DNA of 64,000 nucleotides from Mucilaginibacter flavus (GCF_030409315.1 NZ_JAUFPS010000034.1:76673-140672); one strand, 5' to 3'; shown: positions 50,762 to 60,156, counted from the first letter of the stretch. Made by a program: numbers and translations. The notes: generated from the sequence alone by a model not told the origin.

Positions 50762-52435
50762 ATGAAATACTTTTTTCTTTATTTATTTCTTTGGGTTGTA
50801 ACTCCGTGCCCTGGGCAAAACATAGATAGTTTAAAAAAAATAGCTTTTCACCAGAAAAAGCTATCAATACAAAAAGGCTTATTGTTAGCCGGCATTGGCA
50901 ATACTTATTTTGCAAAACACAGTTATGATTCATCGGCCCGTTATTTTGATAAGGCAGCTATAGTATTAACCCCTTTTAGTAAACAAGACACGCTTACCGG
51001 CAATTACACCAACTTAGCTAATGCCTATATCGGGCTAAAAAATTATAATAAGGCTATCGCGATGTATAACCAAGTAATTAGCGTGGCCCCAAAAACAGGC
51101 CCCCGTAGAGTGCTTTTGGCCGCGTTTAAACAAATGGGCGCGTTATATGAAAGCAAACATAATTACCGCGAAGCATTAAGCTATTTCAGGCAATCATTTG
51201 ACATTAGCGATTCTTTGGATTTTGCCGAAAAAACCCGTGAAAACACCTCTGAGGCCTACAGCCATAACTTTATGACGGATGTTATGGGAAGCATTAAGCA
51301 CAAAACAGAATCTGAAGAGGATATTCTGAAAACCATTGATACCAAAAAATCATTAAATGATACCCTGGCCGTTACCATCAACTATTTTAACCTGGGCCAG
51401 TTATATAAAAGCAAAAAAATGTACCCGCAGGCGTTGGATGCCCTTGAAACCTGCTTAAACTTTGCCACTGCCATCAACTATACCGATATGCAAACCAGCG
51501 CTGTAAATGAAATTGCCGATTTATATGAGCGCACCGGCAACTATAAACAATCTTTAATTTATTTTAAAAAGCGCGGTGTAATAAGCGCGCTAAACAAGGC
51601 CGGCAAATCCAAAACCATAGATGAGCTGCAAACCAAATATGAGATAACACAACGGGAAGATCAGCTATTACAACAGCAGTTTGAAATAACCAAGCGCAAC
51701 TATTGGGTTACCGGTACTTTTATTATTGTATTGCTGATGCTGCTCATCGGGTTCATTTATTATAAACAAACCCAGCTTAGGCAACGCAATATTGCCATGA
51801 AAGCTATTATTGAAACCGAGGAAAGCGAACGACGGAGAATTGCACAGGATTTGCACGATAGTGTAAGCCAAACCATGTCGGCCGCCAAAATCAACCTTGC
51901 TGTGATTGGAGCCGAACTGCCCTTTGTAAATGATGATCAAAAACGACGGTTTGAAAAAGCCATTACCATGGTTGATGACGGCTTTAAAGAGGTGCGTACC
52001 ATATCGCACAATATGATGCCCTGGGCGCTTAACGAAACCGGCCTGGCGCAGGTGGTTAAACAGTTTTTAGGCAATATTGAAACGGATACCATGGCCGTAA
52101 ACTTTTTCAGTAAAGGATTTGACGCGCCTTTTGATGATACCACCGAGATAATCCTGTACCGGGTATTGCAGGAAAGTGTGCATAATGTAATGAAACATGC
52201 CCATGCCAACAGGCTTGACATCGCGCTGATTAAAGATGAAGAAAACATCAGCCTAACTATTGAAGATAATGGCAAAGGTTTTGACGCTACCAATCCGGCT
52301 ATTTATAATGGCATGGGGCTTAACAACCTCCGGTCGAGGATTAACTTTTTAAAGGGTAAGGTTGAATTTGACTCGCAGGTGGGTAAGGGCACGTTGGTAT
52401 CGGTGTATGTGCCTTTTGCTAAGAAAGGCTTATAG
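50762..52435 (+). CDS. TPR-containing sensor histidine kinase (NarL/LuxR-type partner)
   Basis: The ATG at 50762 starts a signal peptide (557 aa in total); the longer frame is not supported. Periplasmic TPR repeats (about residues 30-290) are followed by one membrane helix (WVTGTFIIVLLMLLIGFIYY). Next come a HisKA_3 box with phospho-acceptor H365 (RRRIAQDLHDSVSQ) and an HATPase domain (VLQESVHNVMKHAHA, IEDNGKGFDATN, GMGLNNLRSRI). It should phosphorylate a LuxR-type regulator; one is encoded convergently at 52662-53303. Confidence 0.93.
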   Translation: MKYFFLYLFLWVVTPCPGQNIDSLKKIAFHQKKLSIQKGLLLAGIGNTYFAKHSYDSSARYFDKAAIVLTPFSKQDTLTGNYTNLANAYIGLKNYNKAIAMYNQVISVAPKTGPRRVLLAAFKQMGALYESKHNYREALSYFRQSFDISDSLDFAEKTRENTSEAYSHNFMTDVMGSIKHKTESEEDILKTIDTKKSLNDTLAVTINYFNLGQLYKSKKMYPQALDALETCLNFATAINYTDMQTSAVNEIADLYERTGNYKQSLIYFKKRGVISALNKAGKSKTIDELQTKYEITQREDQLLQQQFEITKRNYWVTGTFIIVLLMLLIGFIYYKQTQLRQRNIAMKAIIETEESERRRIAQDLHDSVSQTMSAAKINLAVIGAELPFVNDDQKRRFEKAITMVDDGFKEVRTISHNMMPWALNETGLAQVVKQFLGNIETDTMAVNFFSKGFDAPFDDTTEIILYRVLQESVHNVMKHAHANRLDIALIKDEENISLTIEDNGKGFDATNPAIYNGMGLNNLRSRINFLKGKVEFDSQVGKGTLVSVYVPFAKKGL

Positions 52436-52509
52436 GGGCAGGGATGCTTTCAGCATTGCAAACCCGCAAAACTTTGGCTAAAGCCATCTTTTCGGCGACC
52501 CTGTAGACC

Positions 52510-52628
52510 GTTGGCTAAAGCCAAACGGCAACGAATAAAAAAAATTGGGTTCAATAAAAATTGAAAATTCATTGCCGTCCCATTTATGGGGCGGAAAGAA
52601 AAAAAGCAACAAATTGGCTTTAGCCAAA
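52510..52628. repeat. TTGGCTTTAGCCAA-type REP element
   Basis: TTGGCTAAAGCCAA (52511-52524) and TTGGCTTTAGCCAA (52614-52627) bracket a longer stem (ACGGCAACGAAT against ATTCATTGCCGT). It fills the gap between the convergent kinase and regulator genes. Confidence 0.7.
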
Positions 52629-52661
52629 ATCAGTTCTCTATATCTAAAATATCATTTCACC

Positions 52662-53303
52662 TTACAAATTATACTGTAATATAAACTTGGTAAGTTCAAC
52701 CGGGTTTTTCAAATTCAGCTTTTGCATAATATTTTTACGGTGCGTTTCTACCGTGTAAATACTCAGGTGCAGATGATTGGCCATTTGCTGATTGGTAAAA
52801 TCCTGCTTTATAAATTGCAGCAGCTCTACCTCTCTTTTGGTAAGCTGAAACTGTTTTAAAAAAACATCCGGCTCATCAAAGTTTGAATTTACTACAGGCA
52901 CCTTGGTTGGGAAACAAGGAGTACCTTCACTTACAAGGCGCATAACCCTTAACAGCTCGCTCTTCTCGGCATTTTTAAAAAGATAGCCATCGGCACCGGC
53001 AGCCTTTGCCTTTTCAATCAGGTGTTCTTCATTATAGGTAGATAGCATGATCACCTTAATTTTAGGGTGATAATCCTTCACCCTTTTTAGCACGTCAAAC
53101 CCGTTCATACCGGGCATGTTGATATCCAGTAGTATAAGTTTAGGCGTATGGGTGTGTAGCAAACCCAGTACCTCTTTGCCGTTGGCGGCAATATTCATGA
53201 TCTCGATATCGGGTTCGGTTTGCAGGAGCATGCACAGTCCGTTTATGAACAAAGTATGATCATCTGCAATAATCACCGATAGTTTTTCTGTTTTCGTTTC
53301 CAT
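52662..53303 (-). CDS. LuxR/NarL-family response regulator
   Basis: This 213-residue protein has a receiver domain with D14/D15 (IIADDHTLF), phospho-acceptor D60 (LLDINMPGMNG) and a Lys in YLFKNAEK. The LuxR HTH at the C-terminus reads LTKREVELLQFIKQDFTNQQ and LSIYTVETHRKNIMQKL. It is the likely partner of the convergent TPR histidine kinase. Both copies of the duplicated promoter module lie close to this pair, which makes them candidate targets. Confidence 0.93.
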   Translation of the reverse strand: METKTEKLSVIIADDHTLFINGLCMLLQTEPDIEIMNIAANGKEVLGLLHTHTPKLILLDINMPGMNGFDVLKRVKDYHPKIKVIMLSTYNEEHLIEKAKAAGADGYLFKNAEKSELLRVMRLVSEGTPCFPTKVPVVNSNFDEPDVFLKQFQLTKREVELLQFIKQDFTNQQMANHLHLSIYTVETHRKNIMQKLNLKNPVELTKFILQYNL

Positions 53304-53336
53304 CGTACTAATTATCAGTAAATCTAAACTTTATTG

Positions 53337-53415
53337 GCACTTCAAAAAATACCAACTGCTTTGTATTGTGTACCCAGCCGCTGCTCCATAAAATTGTGTT
53401 ACAGAAACGGAGCAA
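53337..53415 (+). promoter_or_regulatory. Duplicated promoter/hairpin module, copy B
   Basis: CAAAAAATACCAACTGCTTT is followed by TTG (53366-53368), a 20-bp spacer, and TAAAATTG (53389-53396). GCTCC (53383-53387) and GGAGC (53409-53413) replace the copy A stem while the loop CATAAAATTGT stays the same. It lies between the response regulator (minus) and a small plus-strand ORF. Confidence 0.65.
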
Positions 53416-53463
53416 AAAAAATCGATCTGTTAATAATTTTTCAGGAATCATAACCTAAATACG

Positions 53464-53607
53464 ATGAGAGATATAATAGGAACCCTGCTGATTATGATAT
53501 TTTGCATAACAGCGCTATCGCGCAACCGCCATCCGGAAAGGGCGATGCCAACAAAACCCAAAAACAAACCATTAAAACCCGGTAGCCATGAGCAGGCGCA
53601 GGGTTAA
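53464..53607 (+). CDS. Possible 47-residue membrane peptide
   Basis: An ATG frame of 47 residues starts MRDIIGTLLIMIFCITALSR (one hydrophobic segment) and continues with a basic, Pro-rich tail. It lies 67 bp after the copy B promoter -7 element and is followed by a hairpin at 53668-53711. Copy A of the module also precedes a small membrane ORF. This may be a real peptide gene or the body of a small RNA. Confidence 0.4.
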   Translation: MRDIIGTLLIMIFCITALSRNRHPERAMPTKPKNKPLKPGSHEQAQG

Positions 53608-53667
53608 TTAAAAGCTGCTTACAGGGAGCATCAACGCCCAAAAACAAACTATATAAATTAGGGGGAT

Positions 53668-53711
53668 GGAGCCCCGTCGGTAGCAATATCGCGGGGTTTC
53701 CTATTTTCTAT
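53668..53711 (+). terminator. Possible terminator of the copy B transcript
   Basis: GGAGCCCCG and CGGGGTTTCC pair across a loop of about 16 nt, followed by TATTTTCTA. It is a modest terminator just before the end of the convergent M28 peptidase gene. Confidence 0.45.
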
Positions 53712-53717
53712 GGTTCT

Positions 53718-55442
53718 TTATTTAAGCCCGGCGTTTATTTTCAAATTCAATTCACTCACCGTTTTTTGTGCCGATGCTATCCTGGTGCTTATTGACGCGG
53801 TAGCTCCTGCGGTGTTAATATCTGTCATCTTTGCAATGGCATCGGTATACCATTTGGCCCAAACATCAATTTTGTGGCGTTCGGCATCTGCCGGCGAACC
53901 ATTTTTTATAGCTTGTAACCCAAGTTCATATTCGGTTTGTAGCCTATCGGTGGCGTTTTTTTGCAACTCATCTATCAGGTTTATTGTGGTTGATTCATTG
54001 GCGGCCGTCAACGCGTAGGCTGTAGCCAGGGCGCTTACGCCAACGTTTTTCATTTCCTGGGCCGATACCATATTTAACCTATCCGCATCGGTGTGGTAAA
54101 ACATATCGGTAAAATGCCACATGAGTAAGCCCGGTATTTTAGCCTGCAAAAATGGGGTATGGTCGCTGCCACCTTCAAAGGGATTACTTTTTACAACCCA
54201 GCCATTTTCCTTACCCTGTTGCCTGCAACGGTTTAACACCAGGTCGTTAAAATAATGCGGAAACATGTCTGATTCCTGCAATACGCTGCCGCCCCACTCG
54301 GTGTGTTTATCCTGGCCACGGGTCCAGATAGCCGAAGGGTCGGGCATTTTTTCGATGAGGAAGGTGCCGCCGGTTTTGCTTACATCCTCGCCAACCATGT
54401 CCAGGCTCAGCCCCCATTTAATGCCCTTGGCGCGTACGGTATCCTCATTAATGTATCTTCCCGTTGATATTATTTCATCGCCCCATAAAAAGGTGATGGT
54501 GCGCTTGGGTTCAAACTTTTTTTGATTGATCAATTGCGCGGTCACTCTTGCCATTTCTGCTAAAGTACCCACACCGGTGGCATTGTCATTTGCGCCGGGC
54601 TCCTGTACGTGCGCGCTGAAAACAAAGCGTTCATCGGGCAACGTGGTACCTCGGGCATTAGCCACTACGGTTAACTCTTTTGATTGATATATTTTGGATG
54701 CTACTTCTACATGTACTTTAACAGTGCCTTTTTGCAGGGCGGCTTTTAACCGTTCTTTAGCGGCGTATGACAGTAAGATCCCAAATTTCTGACTCAAAGA
54801 ATCCTGGTTGGAGATGCCGCCAAACTGGATAGAATTTATGTTTTTTTCGGGCTGGGTGTAGGCAGGCAGGTTATAGGTCATAGCACCCAACGCCCCATTT
54901 TTAACCGCGGCCTGGTAAAACTGGCCGATGTTGCCTTCGCCAAAAACAATCTTTCCTTTTACCTGGGTACTATCAATGCTTTTGATGTTGGCGCGATCAA
55001 CAAAAACCACTTCGGCAGTGATGCCCCCGGCCGGCGTATTGCCCGAATACATGGCCAGCATATTGCGGTTGGTGGCAAATTTCAGCAATGGCTCCTGCTC
55101 GCCCTCAATGGTTAATACGGCGTTTACTGGTTCCCAGGTAAGCCTTTTCATTGGGCGGGTTTCAATGCGATAGGTTAAGGGACCATCGGCTTCACCATTT
55201 ACTTCTTTTTTATAGCCCGCTTGTTGCAGCGTTTTCTCCACCTCAAAAATGCTTTGGTTAAATCCCGAATTACCGGGAACACGCCACCTGCTTTCAACAA
55301 AGGCTACGGTTTTATAAGCGTTGGCTTCAATAAAAGTATTTCGCAGAAGGGGGTAATAGGCATCTACGGTGTTCGGTTTTTTTTGAGCGGATGCAACGCT
55401 GGTAGTTAATGCAAGCAGCGTTACTAAAAAGATGTTTTTCAT
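53718..55442 (-). CDS. M28-family metallopeptidase (secreted)
   Basis: The ATG at 55442 starts a clean signal peptide (MKNIFLVTLLALTTSVASAQ; 574 aa). A PA-like insert domain (about 130-260) precedes the zinc peptidase domain: SAHVQEPGANDNATG with His and Asp ligands, WGDEIISTG with the Glu base, SLDMVGED, and HFTDMFYHTDAD with the last His. It is a two-zinc aminopeptidase acting in the periplasm or outside, probably in peptide use. A longer frame to 55559 runs into a dispersed repeat and is unlikely. Confidence 0.92.
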   Translation of the reverse strand: MKNIFLVTLLALTTSVASAQKKPNTVDAYYPLLRNTFIEANAYKTVAFVESRWRVPGNSGFNQSIFEVEKTLQQAGYKKEVNGEADGPLTYRIETRPMKRLTWEPVNAVLTIEGEQEPLLKFATNRNMLAMYSGNTPAGGITAEVVFVDRANIKSIDSTQVKGKIVFGEGNIGQFYQAAVKNGALGAMTYNLPAYTQPEKNINSIQFGGISNQDSLSQKFGILLSYAAKERLKAALQKGTVKVHVEVASKIYQSKELTVVANARGTTLPDERFVFSAHVQEPGANDNATGVGTLAEMARVTAQLINQKKFEPKRTITFLWGDEIISTGRYINEDTVRAKGIKWGLSLDMVGEDVSKTGGTFLIEKMPDPSAIWTRGQDKHTEWGGSVLQESDMFPHYFNDLVLNRCRQQGKENGWVVKSNPFEGGSDHTPFLQAKIPGLLMWHFTDMFYHTDADRLNMVSAQEMKNVGVSALATAYALTAANESTTINLIDELQKNATDRLQTEYELGLQAIKNGSPADAERHKIDVWAKWYTDAIAKMTDINTAGATASISTRIASAQKTVSELNLKINAGLK

Positions 55443-55540
55443 GGCCTGATATGAGCCACCAAAATACCCATTAATAGCGTTAAAGCAAAATGGGGAGACA
55501 TTGCCATCTAATAGCAGGTTAAGGAAAAGCACGAGTAGAA

Positions 55541-55621
55541 AATATCGGATAATGAACACTAAATATCAAACACCGAAGGTTTTACTTCATTATTCGATAT
55601 TGGACATTCAGTGTTCGATAT
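55541..55621. repeat. AATATCGGA/TTCGATATT-type dispersed repeat
   Basis: AATATCGGATAATGAACACT (55541-55560), AATATCAAACACCGAAG, ATTATTCGATATTGGACATT and CAGTGTTCGATATT are related units in both orientations. The element separates the M28 peptidase and acyltransferase genes. Confidence 0.6.
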
Positions 55622-55634
55622 TAAACCCTTAAAC

Positions 55635-56765
55635 TTACGCCCGTTTTGCCAGGAAACGTTTTTGCAGCCAGTTTCTAACCGGCTCGTCATACAATTTAAG
55701 GCAAGCATAAGCGATAGCAATACTTGATAAAAACAGTACCACACCCATTCCAATACCAGAGTGCAGCGGAATTTTATTATCGCCCACCCAGGCCGTGAAC
55801 GTATATATTAATGCATAGTGGGTGATGTAAATAGGATAAGAAATATCGCCCAATAATTTACAAATACTATTGGCTGTTTTGCCAACAAGCTTGCCGCCCG
55901 CGCCGATAGCAACAATCAGTGGGAAAAGCACAATAATGCAAAACGACTCATACAAGCCATTCATCCATAACTGGTGCTCGTCGCCAATGCGCGGAATGCT
56001 AAAAATAGCAATGATCATTAAGCTACAAATTAAAAACGCGCCTTTAACATGAATTAACTTACCCATTCTTGAAAGCAGCATACCGGCAAAAAAAGGAAAA
56101 AGCAAACGGGTAAAACCAATATTAAGCTGCTCCTCGTTTACCGACCAGCCGCCAATAACATCGCCCTTGGGCCCCATCACCGTATAGTGTACCAGCATGC
56201 AGGCAAATAAAAACACAAACACAGCAAGCACCGTTTTAGAAAACCGGCGAAAAACCACCGCGTAAAGGATATTGGCAATGTATTCAAAAAACAACGACCA
56301 GGCCGGGCCGTTAAGCGGGTGCATTTCCTGCCAGCCCCTGATATCCATAGAAGGGGTTATCGGTATTAATGTAAAGCCAACTACCATCACCAGCAGCATT
56401 TTCCAAACCGGGGTTTGGGCAATGAGCGGAAAGGTAGCTCCGCCCTGGAAATAGAAAAATATAGCACCAATAATTGACCCCATTATAACCATGGGCTGTA
56501 AACGGATAAGCCTGCGTTTGTAAAACTCCCATTGAGTCATTTTTACCCACCTATCATCATAGGCATACGCCACCACAAAGCCCGAAAGCAGAAAAAAGAA
56601 ATCGACCGCTAAATAACCGTGGTTAATAATTTGAGCAAAACGACTACCGCCATTAAAGGTTTCGAGGGTGTGAAAAGCTACCACCATAAGGGCCGCCACG
56701 CCGCGCAGGCCGTCTAAAATTTGATAATGGTTTTTAGGTTCGATGTAAGCAGGAGTTTGAGCCAT
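55635..56765 (-). CDS. Acyltransferase-3 family membrane protein
   Basis: This 376-residue protein has about ten membrane helices and the acyltransferase-3 start YQILDGLRGVAALMVVAFHT with the conserved Arg and His. FFFLLSGFVVAYAYDDRW and GDISYPIYITHY are also typical. It probably acetylates a glycan at the inner membrane. It is not closely similar in sequence to the 18893-19951 protein and is not in a glycan cluster. Confidence 0.9.
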   Translation of the reverse strand: MAQTPAYIEPKNHYQILDGLRGVAALMVVAFHTLETFNGGSRFAQIINHGYLAVDFFFLLSGFVVAYAYDDRWVKMTQWEFYKRRLIRLQPMVIMGSIIGAIFFYFQGGATFPLIAQTPVWKMLLVMVVGFTLIPITPSMDIRGWQEMHPLNGPAWSLFFEYIANILYAVVFRRFSKTVLAVFVFLFACMLVHYTVMGPKGDVIGGWSVNEEQLNIGFTRLLFPFFAGMLLSRMGKLIHVKGAFLICSLMIIAIFSIPRIGDEHQLWMNGLYESFCIIVLFPLIVAIGAGGKLVGKTANSICKLLGDISYPIYITHYALIYTFTAWVGDNKIPLHSGIGMGVVLFLSSIAIAYACLKLYDEPVRNWLQKRFLAKRA

Positions 56766-56972
56766 GAGGTGATCAGGGTTTTGACTTTAATAATAGTTTT
56801 AATTGGTTGCTAAATGTAACGTTTTACCACAAAAAGTCAAAAGGCTTTAGGATTTTAGTAATGCGCCATGGGTAGTTATAAAATGGGGATTAGATGCTGA
56901 TTTTAAAGCCCGGCCAACACACCAATCGAAAATATGTGTAATTTAGAGGTTTAACCTTATTAACCTTGGTAA

Positions 56973-57434
56973 ATGGCTGCATCAGCTACTAAGTCCATCA
57001 AAACGTTCAAATACCTCAGTATTGGCTTGTTCATGATCTCTTTAGCCCTACCCTACTTTGATACCGAGAATGGACGGGGAGAACCGGGGGAAGGGGCCGC
57101 GATATTATTATCCTCTTTTTTTGATTTTTCTTCTTCCTCATTCAATTTAATATGGCTGGCAAATCCCGCCATATGGGTTTCCTGGGGTTGGGCGGTTAAA
57201 AAACCAAAAAGATCTTTAATCGCGAGTGTTGTCGCAGTTTTTATCGGCTCTTTATTTTTGTTTTTCAAGTTTACCGCGGTAAACGGAAAGGGAGACATCA
57301 GATCGTCTATTATATCCTTTCAAATAGGTTATTGGCTTTGGCTTGCCAGCACATTGGTTATGCTGGCAGGACATTTATATTTAATGTTGCGGGAGCGGGG
57401 CTCGCAATTATCTGTTGAGGAAAAGCAATTTTAA
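56973..57434 (+). CDS. Hypothetical four-helix membrane protein
   Basis: This 153-residue protein has four predicted helices (YLSIGLFMISLALPYF; LIWLANPAIWVSWGW; LIASVVAVFIGSLFLFF; WLWLASTLVMLAGHLYLML) and a short acidic periplasmic loop. No family is recognised. It lies 38 bp before the next gene, so the two may be co-transcribed. Confidence 0.6.
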   Translation: MAASATKSIKTFKYLSIGLFMISLALPYFDTENGRGEPGEGAAILLSSFFDFSSSSFNLIWLANPAIWVSWGWAVKKPKRSLIASVVAVFIGSLFLFFKFTAVNGKGDIRSSIISFQIGYWLWLASTLVMLAGHLYLMLRERGSQLSVEEKQF

Positions 57435-57472
57435 TTACCCGCGACTTTATAATAATAGAACGATAGTAAAAC

Positions 57473-58099
57473 ATGAAATACACAGCACTTTTAAGCCTCA
57501 CCTTGGGACTCGTGTTTTTAGGTTACAGCGGTAATGCCAAAACTTTTATAAAAACTCATTCTCAACCGGTAAATACCAATCAAGATAAAAATGAGATCCG
57601 CCTTCTCATCAGGCAGGTGCTTAAATGGACCGCTTCTAAAAGTGTAATTGATTTACACCCGGTGTTGAGCAAAAACAATATTTGCATTGGATTTGACCTC
57701 AAAAAGCACAGGCAAAACCTCGAAAAACTACGTAGGAGCGGATTTTTCGCAGATGAGTTTATTGACAACTACAACAAAATTATACAAACACTCGACAAAA
57801 AAATTAAAAATCACAAATTCGAAAAATGGGATATCCGTGAACTCCCGCCATTTAATTTCGATAACGATGCAAGTGCATGGTGCTTGTGCCAGGATAATCT
57901 TTCCTGGGATAATGTAGATATCGAGGTTGTTAAACTTAGCAGCAACGCCGGAGCCTTAAAATGGAACTGGGGTAAACTGGATTCGGGCACCGATCCAAGC
58001 TGGAAAACTTTTTCTTATCATTTTAGGGTGGTAAAAGTGGCCAACAGGTGGAGAGTTTCCTATTTGGAAGGTTTTGATTACAAAGAGAGCGTTCTGTAA
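57473..58099 (+). CDS. Hypothetical secreted protein
   Basis: This 208-residue protein has a signal peptide ending near SGNAK. The mature part begins with a helix (EIRLLIRQVLKWTASK) and ends in strands (FSYHFRVVKVANRWRVSYLEG), a pattern seen in DUF3828 or NTF2-like secreted proteins. No catalytic motif is visible. Confidence 0.55.
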   Translation: MKYTALLSLTLGLVFLGYSGNAKTFIKTHSQPVNTNQDKNEIRLLIRQVLKWTASKSVIDLHPVLSKNNICIGFDLKKHRQNLEKLRRSGFFADEFIDNYNKIIQTLDKKIKNHKFEKWDIRELPPFNFDNDASAWCLCQDNLSWDNVDIEVVKLSSNAGALKWNWGKLDSGTDPSWKTFSYHFRVVKVANRWRVSYLEGFDYKESVL

Positions 58100-58259
58100 A
58101 AGTTATTAACCATGTTTAGTTGGATGTAGCCTGTGTTTGTGGGATGCCGGATTCCTTCTTATCCCCAACCATGACCTGTAGTGAAGACCACACATGCGCA
58201 TCAATTATCTTTTATTCTCTGCCTGTCTTTTTAAAAGCCTGCTGCCACGCAATCAAAAA

Positions 58260-59597
58260 CTATTTCAGCTCTATAAAAATAAAAAAGTTCGATCCCTTTC
58301 CAAAAACACTGTCAAACCCAATGCGGCCACCTTGCCGCTCTATAAATTCTTTGCACAACAACAAACCCAAGCCAACGCCGCGTTCATTATTGGTACCAAA
58401 GGTTGGCTGAGCTGTTACGCGGAAAATGTTTTCCTGCCCGGCCGGGGCAATACCTTTGCCATTGTCGCTAACTGTTAATTTGCACTCGTTGGCCAACATT
58501 TCGGCATTTATATTTATAGCGCCTCCGTTGGGTGTAAATTTAATGGCATTGCTTACCAGGTTGCGCACTACCAGTTGCAGCATATCTGCATCGGCAATCA
58601 CCGTTGTTTTATTGTCGATATAGTAATTTAAGGCAATACCCTTTTTTTCGGCCAGCATTTTCTCCATATCCAGCGTATTTTTTAGTGCCGAGAAAAGATT
58701 GATTTCCTGTAAGTTTACCGTTGCCCGCTCCATTTGGGATTTTGTCCAGTAAAGCAGGTTTGACAGCATTTGCATGGTGTTGTTGGTAGCAGCAAGCAAA
58801 TCTTTTTCTAACACGGGGCGCTGGGCATTATCCAACTCGTTTTCATTGAGCAGCTCAAGGTAGTTTTGTATGTTGATGAGCGGAGCGCGCATATCATGGG
58901 ATATGATAGACATCAGCCTGTTTTTTTCGGCATTACTTTGTTCCAGCAGGCTTTTTTGCAGCATGATCTCTTCATTTCGCAACTCTACTACGCTCTTTTC
59001 CTTATCGTAACTGCGCCTGATGAATTTGATAATCAGGTAAATAGTAATTACCGGTATGGGAAACGCGGTAAGCCTGTCAACAAGTTGCCCTTTACCTTCT
59101 TTGAATGGATATTGCACCAGCAAGGGGTGCTGGTAAGCCACCAGGTGAAGTACCCAAAAAGCCGACAAATAAATAAGCAACCACATTAAATGTTGCTTAT
59201 AAGGCGAAATGGCAAACAACATTAACAAATAGGCAGGCCATATTAAATCTGTAGAGCCACTGATACCCGAATTGGCAAAATAATTTACCGAAAACAGGAT
59301 AAGCCCTGTTAAACCAAATACAACATTATTATGCTTTTTATGATGATACCTGGAACGGTAATACTGATAAAACAAAACACTGCCGACTATAAAAAACGAT
59401 AGTGAGGCCACGTACATCCCCGAGAAAATATTGTAGGGCACATAAAAACAAGCTAAAAGCATTAAGCAAATACTTATAGAATGAAATATCCTGCTCTCTA
59501 AAGAAAAGCTGGATGTTTCGCCTCTAAGCTCAAGCCAAAAAGTATTTATCTTTTTAACGCCAGGGTAGTTGGCTATCGCGAATTTGTTTTTGGGCAT
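58260..59597 (-). CDS. Orphan sensor histidine kinase
   Basis: This 445-residue kinase has about six membrane helices in its first 200 residues, with no large periplasmic domain. Then come a coiled segment, a HisKA domain with H234 (SIISHDMRAPL) and an HATPase (NLVSNAIKFTPNGG, VSDNGKGIAPAG, GVGLGLLLCKEF). The stimulus is probably sensed in the membrane. No response regulator gene is adjacent. Confidence 0.92.
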   Translation of the reverse strand: MPKNKFAIANYPGVKKINTFWLELRGETSSFSLESRIFHSISICLMLLACFYVPYNIFSGMYVASLSFFIVGSVLFYQYYRSRYHHKKHNNVVFGLTGLILFSVNYFANSGISGSTDLIWPAYLLMLFAISPYKQHLMWLLIYLSAFWVLHLVAYQHPLLVQYPFKEGKGQLVDRLTAFPIPVITIYLIIKFIRRSYDKEKSVVELRNEEIMLQKSLLEQSNAEKNRLMSIISHDMRAPLINIQNYLELLNENELDNAQRPVLEKDLLAATNNTMQMLSNLLYWTKSQMERATVNLQEINLFSALKNTLDMEKMLAEKKGIALNYYIDNKTTVIADADMLQLVVRNLVSNAIKFTPNGGAININAEMLANECKLTVSDNGKGIAPAGQENIFRVTAQPTFGTNNERGVGLGLLLCKEFIERQGGRIGFDSVFGKGSNFFIFIELK

Positions 59598-59897
59598 AAG
59601 TAATTAAAGCAGCTTACGATAGATGAATCTGCAAGTATTTAGCAGCTATACGTAAAAAATGCTTTAAAGTTAATAAAAAAACGAAGGGCAATATTTAAAC
59701 CTGAATGCGACCCGGGAAAATCGTCTTTTAAGGTGGGGGGCTTGAGTGGAGCGTGTACAGAGAGGGTTGTAATCCGCTATTTAGCCCTCCCTCTGGGCAA
59801 TGGTATTAAATAAAGGCTCTTCGCTTCATAGGTGATTAAGCTTTGTAGGAAAAACAAGAGGCAATGTCTCGTTGGGGAGGTACGGAACCGGGCAATC
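59598..59897. other. Intergenic region without recognised genes
   Basis: Between the orphan kinase and the tRNA-Arg terminator I see no ORF, promoter consensus or strong hairpin. Only a short CCCTCCCTCTGGG-type G/C stretch stands out. Confidence 0.4.
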
Positions 59898-59932
59898 AAC
59901 AAAAAACCCTTCAGATTTTACCTGAAGGGTTT
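59898..59932 (-). terminator. Terminator of tRNA-Arg
   Basis: AAACCCTTCAG (59904-59914) and CTGAAGGGTTT (59922-59932) form an 11-bp stem; on the minus strand it is followed by TTTTTTG. It lies 42 bp past the tRNA 3' end. Confidence 0.85.
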
Positions 59933-59974
59933 CAACAATCTTTCTCATGCCGTTCACATGGATGGGTGCAAATG

Positions 59975-60046
59975 TGGTCCCGACGAGAATCGAACTCATA
60001 TCTAGAGTTTAGGAAACTCCTATTCTATCCGTTGAACTACGGGACC
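59975..60046 (-). tRNA. tRNA-Arg (anticodon CCU)
   Basis: On the minus strand a 7-bp acceptor stem GGTCCCG/CGGGACC is followed by discriminator A. The D arm is GTTCAACGGATAGAAT, the anticodon loop TTCCTAA gives CCU, and the T arm is GAGTTCGATTCTC. CCA is not encoded. It reads AGG codons. Confidence 0.93.
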
Positions 60047-60156
60047 GGTTATGGCTGGATGCGGGTAAACCCTCATTCAGCTTGCAAAGGTGCAAATTAT
60101 CCCCGAAAAATCACAGACCTCAACCGCAAATTTTTACCAAGCCAAAAAATCCAAAC

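Noticed and set aside
52436-52661. Small RNA or group II intron fragment between kinase and regulator genes
   Set aside because: The structure is explained by the TTGGCTTTAGCCAA repeat; no intron domain or promoter is visible.
55443-55559. 40-residue N-terminal extension of the M28 peptidase
   Set aside because: The extension begins in a dispersed repeat and would bury the obvious signal peptide that starts at 55442.
58120-58478. Two overlapping plus-strand frames of 94-96 codons
   Set aside because: They are antisense to the HATPase end of the orphan kinase and to its spacer; no start signal or family pattern.
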